A program made the translations under genes and the position numbers. From assembly GCA_039931555.1 (NCBI GenBank), contig JBDTRP010000159.1, positions 1 through 64,000 on the forward strand: a DNA stretch of 64,000 nucleotides, given 5' to 3'. The DNA comes from JAENVT01 sp039931555. Its GTDB lineage: Bacteria; Actinomycetota; Acidimicrobiia; Acidimicrobiales; Ilumatobacteraceae. Every line of letters begins with the position of its first letter. Within the stretch, counting starts at the first letter, position 1. Shown one piece after another: positions 51,857 to 59,298 of this stretch. Below the pieces are notes generated by a model that was not told where the DNA came from, searched no databases, and was given only the letters and a program-made list of their open reading frames with translations.

Positions 51857-52927
51857 CTACCTTCCCTTCCCTGCTTGATTGTCCGCGTTGTAGCCGGTGA
51901 GCAACGTGGGGCCCTTCACTCTCCACTTCGGTTCTTCGTCGATCGTCTTCTGGGTGATCTTGCGCAAACTGCGGACCAACCTGCCGTAGACGCCGCTGGC
52001 CATCGTCGAGACCCGCGCTCCGGGGGGCTCGTCCATGAACGGCATGAACTTGTCGGGGAAGCCCGGCATGGTGCAACCGATGCAGATGCCGCCGACGTTC
52101 GGGCAACCACCGACCCCGTTGATCCAGCCGCGCTTTGGAACGTTGCACTTCACCACCGGACCCCAGCACCCGAGCTTGACGATGCACTTCGGCGAGCCGT
52201 ACTCGGTGGCGAAGTCGCCCTGCTCGTAGTAGCCGGCTCGATCGCAGCCCTCGTGCACGGTCGCCCCGAACAGCCATTGCGGCCGAAGTGCCTCGTCGAG
52301 CGGGATCATCGGTGCCTGGCCCGTTGCCTGGTACAGCAGGTAGGTGATGGTCTCCGACATGTTGTCGGGGTGTGCAGGACACCCGGGCACGCATACGATC
52401 GGGATTCCCGCCTTCGACTTCCAGCCCCAGCCGAGGTAGTCGGGCACGCCCATCGCCCCGGTCGGGTTGCCGGCCATGCCGTGAATGCCTCCGTAGGTGG
52501 CGCACGTACCGACGGCCAACACTGCGAGCGCGTGTGGCGTGAGGCGATCGAGCCAGTCGTTGACCGTCATCGGCTGCCCCGTGTCGGGGTTGTTGCCGAA
52601 CCCGGTCCAGTACCCGTCTCCGTTGATCTCCTCGTTGGGAATCGAGCCCTCGACGACCAGCACGAACGGATCGAGCTCGCCGCGAGCGCCCTTGAAGAAC
52701 CACTCGAGGAAGTCGTCGGCGCCCTTGTTCGGACCGCATTCGAAGTCGATCAGCGGCCAGTGCACCGCGATCTTGGGCAGACCCGGCAGCGCACCGAGGG
52801 CGATCTCTTCGATCGTCGGCTGCGTCGCCGCGGTCAAGGCAACGGAATCACCGTCGCAGCTGAGTCCGGCGTTGAGCCAAAGGATGTGGACGACCAGTTC
52901 GTCCGGAGGGGCTTCCGTAGCGGTCAC
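51857..52927 (-). CDS. hhyS: [NiFe]-hydrogenase small subunit, group 1h
   Basis: The 356-residue electron-transfer subunit. The proximal cluster site reads GLSCDGDSVAL: C24 is followed by D27 where most small subunits have Cys, with C142 (AVGTCATYGG) and C183 (VPGCPAHP) as the other ligands. The 3Cys-1Asp site is known for group 1h. Other cysteines (H225/C228, C248, C254, C261, C275, C282, C285) bind the distal and medial clusters. There is no Tat signal peptide, so the enzyme faces the cytoplasm. GTG 52927 has AGGAG five bases upstream. First gene of the main operon. Confidence 0.95.
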   Translation of the reverse strand: MTATEAPPDELVVHILWLNAGLSCDGDSVALTAATQPTIEEIALGALPGLPKIAVHWPLIDFECGPNKGADDFLEWFFKGARGELDPFVLVVEGSIPNEEINGDGYWTGFGNNPDTGQPMTVNDWLDRLTPHALAVLAVGTCATYGGIHGMAGNPTGAMGVPDYLGWGWKSKAGIPIVCVPGCPAHPDNMSETITYLLYQATGQAPMIPLDEALRPQWLFGATVHEGCDRAGYYEQGDFATEYGSPKCIVKLGCWGPVVKCNVPKRGWINGVGGCPNVGGICIGCTMPGFPDKFMPFMDEPPGARVSTMASGVYGRLVRSLRKITQKTIDEEPKWRVKGPTLLTGYNADNQAGKGR

Positions 52928-53148
52928 ACTCGCTCCTTTTCCTACCGGCGCCGACGAGGCTCGACGCACGAACGGCCGGTGCCACGTCCCGGGGGTCACC
53001 GAGGCACCGGTATGTGAGTGCTGTCCTACGCCCGCGACCAGGCGCCGTCAATGAGTGCGTTTTCCACCCAACGCGTCTGTCCAGGGCAGAAAGTCCCGCG
53101 TTCGTTGGGCCAGGAACGACCGGACGATGATCGGCCGCTCGAGTGGGT
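52928..53148 (-). promoter_or_regulatory. Upstream region of the hydrogenase operon with a DosR-like half site
   Basis: The 335-base gap between hypF and hhyS holds the repeat element at 53149-53249 and this segment. On the coding strand GGGACTTTCTGCCC (53098-53085) matches 11 of 14 positions of the DosR/DevR core GGGACTWWAGTCCC. No clear -10/-35 pair could be fixed. The Shine-Dalgarno AGGAG is next to the GTG start. The promoter must lie here because hypF ends in the same direction upstream and the repeat probably terminates it. Confidence 0.35.
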
Positions 53149-53249
53149 GTGAGTCGGGTGTCGCGCACGGCGCGTGTTCGGGCTCACAGTTCGATGGTCC
53201 CCGAGCGGGTGTGAGTCGGGTGTCGCGCTCGGCGCGTGTTCGGACTCAC
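53149..53249 (-). repeat. 101-bp dispersed element, copy 2: two 39-bp imperfect palindromes 23 bp apart
   Basis: Palindromes at 53149-53187 and 53211-53249 begin GTGAGTC and end GCTCAC or ACTCAC. Read on the minus strand they match copy 1 (12329-12429), sharing CGCGCCG and CGCGACACCCGACTCAC, and 13 of 23 spacer bases agree. The element is just after the hypF stop and before the hydrogenase promoter, so a transcription-ending or insulating role is possible. Confidence 0.8.
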
Positions 53250-53262
53250 ATCGACTGGCGAC

Positions 53263-55551
53263 CTATTCGGCGCTGAAGGCCGCGATCGCCGCTTGGCCGA
53301 TGCTGATGCCGCCGTCGTTCGGGGGGATCGTGGTATGCACGAGCACGACCAGGCCGAGCTGGCGAAGGCCCGATTCGACGACGTCGGTCAGGCGGGCGTT
53401 CTGGAACACGCCACCGGTGAGCACGACAGTGTCGAGGTGGTGGTCGGCCGCGGTTGCCGCCGCCAGGGTCACCGTCGCACGCCCGAACGCCTCGTGGAAC
53501 CCGGCGGCGATCAGCACACGGTCCACACCCGAGTCGAGGTCGGCGAGCAACGCGGCGATGAGGTCGGTCGGATCGAGCACGCCTGAGTCGAGCGCGACGC
53601 AGCCGTCGTACAAGGGAGCATTGCCGCGATCGACGCTGCGCGCCAATGCTTCCAGTTCGATCGCCGCCTGGGCCTCGTAGCTGACCCGCAGTCGCCCGCC
53701 CAACAACGCGGCGACGGCGTCGAACAGCCTGCCGGCGCTGGTCGTGATCGGCGAGCCCGACCTCTGGCCGAGCTCGAGCACTGCGGCCGCCGTCACCGCG
53801 TCGACACCGCGATCGACCATCCGTCGCTGCGCGGCATCGCGTCCGATCGCCGCGTCTGCCCACACCGCGCCCATCCGCCACGGCTCGCGGATAGCGGCCA
53901 CGCCGCCTGGCAACCGCACCGCGAGCAGGTGGGCGACGCGACGAGCGCTGACGAAGTCGGCCACCAGCATCTCGCCACCCCACAACGTGCCATCGGGGCC
54001 GTAGCCGAGGCCGTCGTAGGCGATGCCGAGCACCGGTTCGGTACGGCCGTGCTCGACCATGCACGCCGCAACGTGGGCGTGGTGGTGCTGGATGGCGATC
54101 GTCGGCAGGCCTGCCTGTGCTGCCCACTTGCTCGACAGGTACTCGGGGTGCATGTCGTGGGCGATCCGCTCGGGCACGACCCCGTACAGGCGCGGCAGGT
54201 GATCCACCGCCTGCACGAATGAGCGGTAGGTGGCGAGATGCTCGAGGTCGCCGATGTGATGGCTGGGCACCACCCAATCGCGCTTGGCGACACTGACCGT
54301 GCTCTTCAGCTCGGCACCGACGGCCAACACCGATCCGTTCGCATCGAACGGCAGTCGTATCGGTTCGGGAGCAAAGCCCCGTGACCGTCGCAACACCTGC
54401 AGCCGGCCGGGCGTCGTACGCACAACGGAGTCGTCACAGCGGATGTGGATCGGTCGATCGTGCTGCAACAGCCCGTCGACCAGCGGGGTGAGGCGCGACA
54501 CGGCGTCGTCGTCGTGATGGGCGATCGGCTCGTCGCTGAGGTTTCCGCTCGTCATGATCAACGGTCGTGCAGCTCGGCCCAGCAGCAGGTGGTGCAGCGG
54601 GCTGTACGGCAGCATCAACCCGATCTCGGGCAGGCCCGGCGCGACACCGTCGGCCAGGTTCGCGTCGTCGTGTCGTGGTGCGAGCACGATGGGCCGACGA
54701 ATTGACGTGAGGGCGGCAGCCGCCACGTCGTCGATGCTGCACAGCCGGTGGGCAGCAGCCAGTGACGACACCATCACGGCGAATGGCTTGTCGTCACGTG
54801 CCTTGCGTCGACGCAGCTCGGCGACCGCGTCTTGGTCGGTTGCGTCGGCGACGAGGTGATACCCGCCGATGCCCTTCATCGCGACGATGCCTCCTGCGGT
54901 GATGGCCGCAACCGCGGCATCGAGCGCGCCGGGACCGAACACCGCATCGGTGGCAAGGGCCGTACGCCAGGTCAGCTGCGGACCACAGCGCGGGCAGGCG
55001 TTGGGTTGGGCGTGGAAGCGGCGATCGGCCGGGTCCCCGTATTCGGCTTGGCATTGCGAACACATTGCGAACCCGGCCATCGTCGTCGCCGGCCGGTCGT
55101 AGGGAACGCTGAGCACGATGGTGTACCGCGGGCCGCAGTTCGTGCAGTTCGTGAAGGCGTAGTCATGGCGCCGGTCGTCCGGGTCGTCGATCTCGGCGAG
55201 GCAGTCGGCGCACGTCGCTGTATCGATGCTGATCGGCACGTCGGCGGATCCGGCGCCGCGGCTCTCGACGATGTGGAAGCCATCGCTCGCGGCGCTCGAC
55301 GACGGCAGGTGCTCGGCGGCCACGCCGGTCACCCGCGCCAACGGCGGAGCGTCCTCGACGAGCAGGCGGGTCAATTCGGCGACAGCCTCGGCCGAGCCCT
55401 CGACTTCGATCAGCACACCAGCGCTGTCGTTCAACACGTAGCCGGTCAGGCCGAGAGCGACTGCATGGCGGTACACGAACGGGCGAAAGCCGACGCCTTG
55501 CACCGTGCCCGTGACCCGCAGCCGCTCCCTGGTGGTCGACGGGGTTGCCAC
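53263..55551 (-). CDS. hypF: Carbamoyltransferase HypF
   Basis: HypF (762 aa) makes the thiocyanate-like precursor of the cyanide ligands on the HypE C-terminal Cys. Domains in order: acylphosphatase (LRVTGTVQGVGFRPFVYRHA, residues ~10-95), zinc fingers (CADCLAEIDD, CTNCGPRYTI, CSQCQAEYGD, CPRCGPQLT), YrdC-like ATP site (GGIVAMKGIGGYHLVADAT), and a Kae1-like carbamoyltransferase (IQHHHAHVAACMVEHG). Full length. The gene follows hypE by two bases and is the last of the second hyp operon. Confidence 0.95.
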   Translation of the reverse strand: MATPSTTRERLRVTGTVQGVGFRPFVYRHAVALGLTGYVLNDSAGVLIEVEGSAEAVAELTRLLVEDAPPLARVTGVAAEHLPSSSAASDGFHIVESRGAGSADVPISIDTATCADCLAEIDDPDDRRHDYAFTNCTNCGPRYTIVLSVPYDRPATTMAGFAMCSQCQAEYGDPADRRFHAQPNACPRCGPQLTWRTALATDAVFGPGALDAAVAAITAGGIVAMKGIGGYHLVADATDQDAVAELRRRKARDDKPFAVMVSSLAAAHRLCSIDDVAAAALTSIRRPIVLAPRHDDANLADGVAPGLPEIGLMLPYSPLHHLLLGRAARPLIMTSGNLSDEPIAHHDDDAVSRLTPLVDGLLQHDRPIHIRCDDSVVRTTPGRLQVLRRSRGFAPEPIRLPFDANGSVLAVGAELKSTVSVAKRDWVVPSHHIGDLEHLATYRSFVQAVDHLPRLYGVVPERIAHDMHPEYLSSKWAAQAGLPTIAIQHHHAHVAACMVEHGRTEPVLGIAYDGLGYGPDGTLWGGEMLVADFVSARRVAHLLAVRLPGGVAAIREPWRMGAVWADAAIGRDAAQRRMVDRGVDAVTAAAVLELGQRSGSPITTSAGRLFDAVAALLGGRLRVSYEAQAAIELEALARSVDRGNAPLYDGCVALDSGVLDPTDLIAALLADLDSGVDRVLIAAGFHEAFGRATVTLAAATAADHHLDTVVLTGGVFQNARLTDVVESGLRQLGLVVLVHTTIPPNDGGISIGQAAIAAFSAE

Positions 55552-55553
55552 GG

Positions 55554-56639
55554 TCAGCAGATGCGGGGGAGCGGGTCGCCCACGAGCATGTCGACGATCC
55601 TGGTTCCACCGAAGCTGGTCAGCAGCACGACGATCGCTTCCGGCTCGGCCACGATCTCGCCGATTCGCGCCGCCTGTGCGCCGATCGGATTCGATCGCAT
55701 CGCGGCCAGCGCGGCCTCGGCCTCGTGCGGCGCGACGACGGCAACCACCTTGCCTTCATTGGCAACGTACAGCGGGTCGATCCCGAGCAGATCACAGGCC
55801 CCCACCACGGCGGGAGCGATCGGAAGCAGCGTCTCGTCGAGCACCACGCCGAGGTTCGTGTCGCGGGCCAGTTCGTTGCAGACCGTCGCCACCCCGCCGC
55901 GGGTCGGATCGCGCATCCAGCGCGTCGATGGAGCGGCCGCCAGGAGCGCCTCGACCAGCTCACCGAGTGCCGCGGTGTCAGAGCGGATGTCGGCGTCGAG
56001 CATGAGGTCGCCGCGTGCCAGCATCACCGCCATGCCATGGTCGGCCATGGTGCCCGACAGCAGCACCACATCGCCGGCGCGTACGAGCTCGGGACCGAGG
56101 TGCCGTCCTGCCGGGATCACCCCGACCCCTGCCGTGGTGATGTACAACCCGTCGGCTGCTCCCTTGCCGACCACCTTCGTGTCGCCGGTGACGAGTCGCA
56201 CGCCCGCTGCGGCCGCGGCGGCGGCCATGTCGGCCGCGATCTCTCGCAGTTCGGCGATCGGGAAGCCCTCCTCGATCACGAACGCAGCCGAGAGCCACGC
56301 CGACGTGGCACCCGAAACCGCGAGGTCGTTGACCGTGCCGTGGATTGCGAGGTGGCCGATCGACCCGCCGGGGAACCGACGCGGGAGCACCACGAACGAG
56401 TCGGTGGTGAATGCCAGCCGTTCGCCGCTGGGCAGCGTGAGGGTCGCGGCATCCGCGAGCGGGCCGTGATCGTCGCCGTTGAACGCCTCGACGAACACGG
56501 CGTCGACCAATGCCGCCGAGGCCTTGCCCCCGGCGCCGTGGGCAAGGGTGACGAGGACGTCGGTCAGCCGTGGGCGGCGGCGCCGGAACGCTTCGATTCG
56601 ATCCAGCACCGCGGCATGTCGATCGTCAATGCTCGTCAT
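55554..56639 (-). CDS. hypE: Hydrogenase maturation protein HypE
   Basis: HypE (361 aa) dehydrates the thiocarboxamide to thiocyanate on its terminal Cys; the protein ends PRIC, as required. The AIR-synthase-like ATP-binding fold shows LAHGAGGKAS, FTTDSFVVLP, HGTVNDLAVSGA and MRDPTRGGVATVCNELA. ATG 56639 gives a standard N-terminus and overlaps the SIS gene by 14 bases. Followed by hypF after two bases. Confidence 0.95.
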   Translation of the reverse strand: MTSIDDRHAAVLDRIEAFRRRRPRLTDVLVTLAHGAGGKASAALVDAVFVEAFNGDDHGPLADAATLTLPSGERLAFTTDSFVVLPRRFPGGSIGHLAIHGTVNDLAVSGATSAWLSAAFVIEEGFPIAELREIAADMAAAAAAAGVRLVTGDTKVVGKGAADGLYITTAGVGVIPAGRHLGPELVRAGDVVLLSGTMADHGMAVMLARGDLMLDADIRSDTAALGELVEALLAAAPSTRWMRDPTRGGVATVCNELARDTNLGVVLDETLLPIAPAVVGACDLLGIDPLYVANEGKVVAVVAPHEAEAALAAMRSNPIGAQAARIGEIVAEPEAIVVLLTSFGGTRIVDMLVGDPLPRIC

Positions 56640-57309
56640 CGTCAGCCTCCGGGTTCGAGCGTCTGGGCTGCGACAGGCGAGCTTGCACGGCGCTCCACAG
56701 CGCGAATCCGATGGCTGCCTGTGTCTCCTGGATGCGGTGCACACTGTCGGCGTCGACCACCAGGCAGTGCTGAACGTGCGGGGACGCTGCCATCTCGCCA
56801 CCCGAGTACCCGGCGATGCCGATCGTCAGCAGCCCGCGTGCTGCGGCATCGCTGAACGCATGAAGCAGGTTGCGAGAGTTGCCGCTCGTGGAGAGCCCGA
56901 TCGCCACGTCGCGCTGGTCGGCGTGGGCGATCAGCTGGCGCGAGAAGACCAGATCGAAGCCGACGTCGTTGCCGAGAGCCGTCAGCACCGCGGAATCGGC
57001 GACCAGGTTGCGCGCCGGGAACGGTTGACCCCACGGCGGCTGGATGAACAGCGCCGCGAGCGACGCCGCATCGGTGGAGCTGCCCCCGTTGCCGAACACG
57101 AACAGTCGCCCGCCGTGGTGTAGCCGCGCGGCCAGTGCCGCGGCGGCTGACTCGATGGCGTCGGACGACCGATCGAGCGTCACTCGGCGGAGATCGGCAC
57201 TGGCTTGCTGCTTGGCGCGTGCCGACTGGGCGAGGTCGGTCAACAACGAGCCGGCATCGCGCTCGTCGGCCTCGATGAACGGATACAGGAAGTCGGTGGC
57301 GTCGCTCAC
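56626..57309 (-). CDS. SIS-domain protein (GmhA-like) of the hyp operon
   Basis: A 227-residue sugar-isomerase-fold protein. The phosphosugar-binding motif GGRLFVFGNGGSSTDAASLA and VAIGLSTSGNSRNLLHAF resemble sedoheptulose 7-phosphate isomerase GmhA. It overlaps both the HypC-like fusion (GTGA) and hypE, so it is part of the maturation operon. Such SIS genes are seen in hydrogenase clusters of other actinobacteria, where the role is unknown; binding a CO or CN precursor is speculation. Confidence 0.85.
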   Translation of the reverse strand: MSDATDFLYPFIEADERDAGSLLTDLAQSARAKQQASADLRRVTLDRSSDAIESAAAALAARLHHGGRLFVFGNGGSSTDAASLAALFIQPPWGQPFPARNLVADSAVLTALGNDVGFDLVFSRQLIAHADQRDVAIGLSTSGNSRNLLHAFSDAAARGLLTIGIAGYSGGEMAASPHVQHCLVVDADSVHRIQETQAAIGFALWSAVQARLSQPRRSNPEADDDEH

Positions 57310-58016
57310 GGCACCTCCGAGATCGCCGCGCCGGCGTGGATCAGCACGAGATCGCCGGGCACGACCGTCGGAACGATCGTCGTGTCGATCGTCTCGATGC
57401 CGACGGCGGTACGCACGCGGGCCCGACCGCCACTGTCGGCGGTGAGCACCTCGCCGATGCGCCCCTCGTCGGAGCACGTGATGCACACGTCGTCGTCGCA
57501 GGAAGGATCGGAGCGCACCTCGAGCAGTCCCGGATGTTCGAAGCACACGTGCGTCAGTTCCCACAACACGTGGTAGAGCAGCACGAGGCGCCCGTCGTAT
57601 GCAGCGGGCGTCGCGATCTCGTCGGCGACCTCGTCGGCGCCGTCGTCGATCCACACGATGTGGTCGGCGGCGCGCATCGCCGGTCTCGGCCCGGCGCCCA
57701 GCCACAGGGTCGTGACTCCCCATGCCTGTGCCCGACGCATCACTGTCGTCGTCGGCGCGGAGTTGCCCGGACTGATCGCCAGCACGACGTCGCCGGCACG
57801 GACGAGGGACCGGAGTGCCGTCGCAGGATCACTCGACTCGATGCTGACCGCCGGAAAGGCGCGCTTGCCGACGAGCACCGGATGCACGAACTCCACGGCC
57901 ACGTGCCTGGCGTGCTCGGGCCATTCCGGCGCGACGCACCACAGGGTTGCGTCGTCCGCAAATCGACGGGCAAGCGACAACGCCGTCACCGCGAGAGGTT
58001 CGCCGAAATCGGCCAT
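57306..58016 (-). CDS. SIS-like domain fused to a HypC/HupF-type domain
   Basis: A 236-residue protein. Residues 1-165 form a second SIS-like fold (DVVLAISPGNSAPTTTVMRRA, HIVWIDDGADEVADEIA). A HypC/HupF-like domain follows at about 173-236: CDDDVCITCSDEGRIGEVLT with C173, C178 and C181, then VVPGDLVLIHAGAAISEVP. Unlike HypC it does not begin with Met-Cys, so the metal chemistry of the N-terminal Cys must be altered or use CITC. It is the first gene of the hypE-hypF operon, with a leaderless promoter (TTGCCG-N17-TACTGT, seven bases before the ATG). Confidence 0.82.
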   Translation of the reverse strand: MADFGEPLAVTALSLARRFADDATLWCVAPEWPEHARHVAVEFVHPVLVGKRAFPAVSIESSDPATALRSLVRAGDVVLAISPGNSAPTTTVMRRAQAWGVTTLWLGAGPRPAMRAADHIVWIDDGADEVADEIATPAAYDGRLVLLYHVLWELTHVCFEHPGLLEVRSDPSCDDDVCITCSDEGRIGEVLTADSGGRARVRTAVGIETIDTTIVPTVVPGDLVLIHAGAAISEVP

Positions 58017-58023
58017 CGCCCGG

Positions 58024-58052
58024 ACAGTACGCTCTTCGACGCGCAGCGGCAA
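58024..58052 (-). promoter_or_regulatory. Promoter of the HypC-fusion/SIS/hypE/hypF operon
   Basis: TTGCCG (58052-58047), 17-base spacer, TACTGT (58029-58024), then seven bases to the ATG at 58016. This is a good vegetative-type promoter with a leaderless start. The divergent PAS gene has TATGGT at 58104-58109, nine bases before its ATG, so the two promoters lie back to back in a 102-base gap. Confidence 0.6.
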
Positions 58053-58118
58053 GGCCGAGGCGGGGCGTTCGAGGGCGCGGACGACACGAGTCGCGGCGTG
58101 CGGTATGGTTCGCGATCG

Positions 58119-59042
58119 ATGGGGGATCAGCGCAAAGCGGTCGCCGTTGCGGCACTCGAATTGGCCGACGGAGCGGTCGTGGTCCGCGCCACGGAAGCGG
58201 CCGCGAACTTGCTCGGGGTGCCTGCGGACGAACTGGTCGGCCGCACCATTCGCCTGGTCGATGACGATGACCGACGGGCCGACGGCGACGTTGGTGGCCG
58301 GGAGATGTTCGACGTCTTCGCGGATCTGTCGGCACTCGCACTGTTCAGCCAGGACAGCCAGGGTCGCATCGTGCGGTGGAACCGCGGCGCCGAACTGATA
58401 TTCGGGTACGACGAGATCGAGATCGTCGGCAACGCCCTGACCTCGATCGCCCCGTCGCACCTGCGAGCCGACCTGGAGGTGGTCGAGCAGCGCGTTGCCG
58501 CAGGTGAGCGGATCGATCGCGTGTTCACCGAGATACACCGAAAAGACGGCATGCCGGTGCCGATCGCCCTGTCGGTGTCGCCCGTCATCGACTCGTTCGG
58601 TACGTACATCGGTGCCATGGGGGTTGCTCAGGAACTGACCGAGACGCGGCTGGCACAGGCCGCGCTGGCCGAGGTCGAGCAACGCTTCGGCGAGTGGGAG
58701 GCACTGGCCCACGTGGGGCGGTGGTTGTGGGATGTCGGAACCGATGCCGTGCAATGGAGCGACGAGTTGCACCGGATGCACGGGGTGGATCCGCTCGAGT
58801 TCGAAGGCACGCTGGCGGCGCACCTCAGTGTGGTGCATCCTCACGACCGTGACCGCGTCCGTTCGCTGATGGAGGGTGCGGTCGCCGGCAATCAGGCGTT
58901 CGAGGACGAGTACCGCCTGGCCGACGAGGGCACAACGCGCTGGTTCGCGATGCGCGCCGAACCCGCCGTCGGATCATCGGGAGATGTTGTCGGCCTGCGC
59001 GGTGTCACGCAGGCCATCTCGGTCAGCGCCGTCCAACGATGA
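58119..59042 (+). CDS. PAS-domain protein without output domain
   Basis: A 307-residue cytoplasmic protein with two clear PAS domains and a third partial one. Residues ~70-185: LFSQDSQGRIVRWNRGAELIFGYDE, with ITEIHRKDG-like loop; residues ~200-303: WEALAHVGRWLWDVGTDAVQWSDELHR and a PAC motif. The first ~60 residues (LGVPADELVGRTIRLVDDDD) form a further PAS-like piece. No kinase, GGDEF, or DNA-binding part is present. Divergent from the hyp operon and convergent with a small hydrogenase-linked gene (20-base overlap). It may sense redox or oxygen and signal through a partner. Confidence 0.8.
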   Translation: MGDQRKAVAVAALELADGAVVVRATEAAANLLGVPADELVGRTIRLVDDDDRRADGDVGGREMFDVFADLSALALFSQDSQGRIVRWNRGAELIFGYDEIEIVGNALTSIAPSHLRADLEVVEQRVAAGERIDRVFTEIHRKDGMPVPIALSVSPVIDSFGTYIGAMGVAQELTETRLAQAALAEVEQRFGEWEALAHVGRWLWDVGTDAVQWSDELHRMHGVDPLEFEGTLAAHLSVVHPHDRDRVRSLMEGAVAGNQAFEDEYRLADEGTTRWFAMRAEPAVGSSGDVVGLRGVTQAISVSAVQR

Positions 59043-59286
59043 GTCGGACGCGGTCGAGGAGGTCGCCTGTGTCTCCGGTCGCTCCCGATGGTGCGCGGCC
59101 CTTCTCCATCATCGTCGCCAAGCCGTGAAGCGACTGCGCCGCGTGCGAACGAAGTGCCTTGACGAAGTCGTGGAACTCGTCGGACTCGCGGATCGCGCTC
59201 ACCGCGTCGACCACCTCGTCGAGTGATTCACCCCCGGCCCGAGCGCCCATCACATACCCGGCTGCAAAGACCAGCAGCAGTCCCAT
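59023..59286 (-). CDS. Small membrane-anchored protein, copy 2
   Basis: An 87-residue paralogue of the protein at 45130: MGLLLVFAAGYVMGARAGGE, then an amphipathic helix (VDAVSAIRESDEFHDFVKAL). Shared features are the G-Y-x-M-G-x-[KR]-x-G turn at the end of the hydrophobic stretch and the IRxSDE motif. It follows the PadR-YceI gene by 12 bases and so is co-transcribed with it. Function unknown. Confidence 0.75.
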   Translation of the reverse strand: MGLLLVFAAGYVMGARAGGESLDEVVDAVSAIRESDEFHDFVKALRSHAAQSLHGLATMMEKGRAPSGATGDTGDLLDRVRLIVGRR

Positions 59287-59298
59287 GGCGTCATCCTT

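Noticed and set aside
50020..51900. Plus-strand open frame of 626 codons opposite hhyL
   Set aside because: GC-rich shadow frame of the large-subunit gene; no recognisable motifs.
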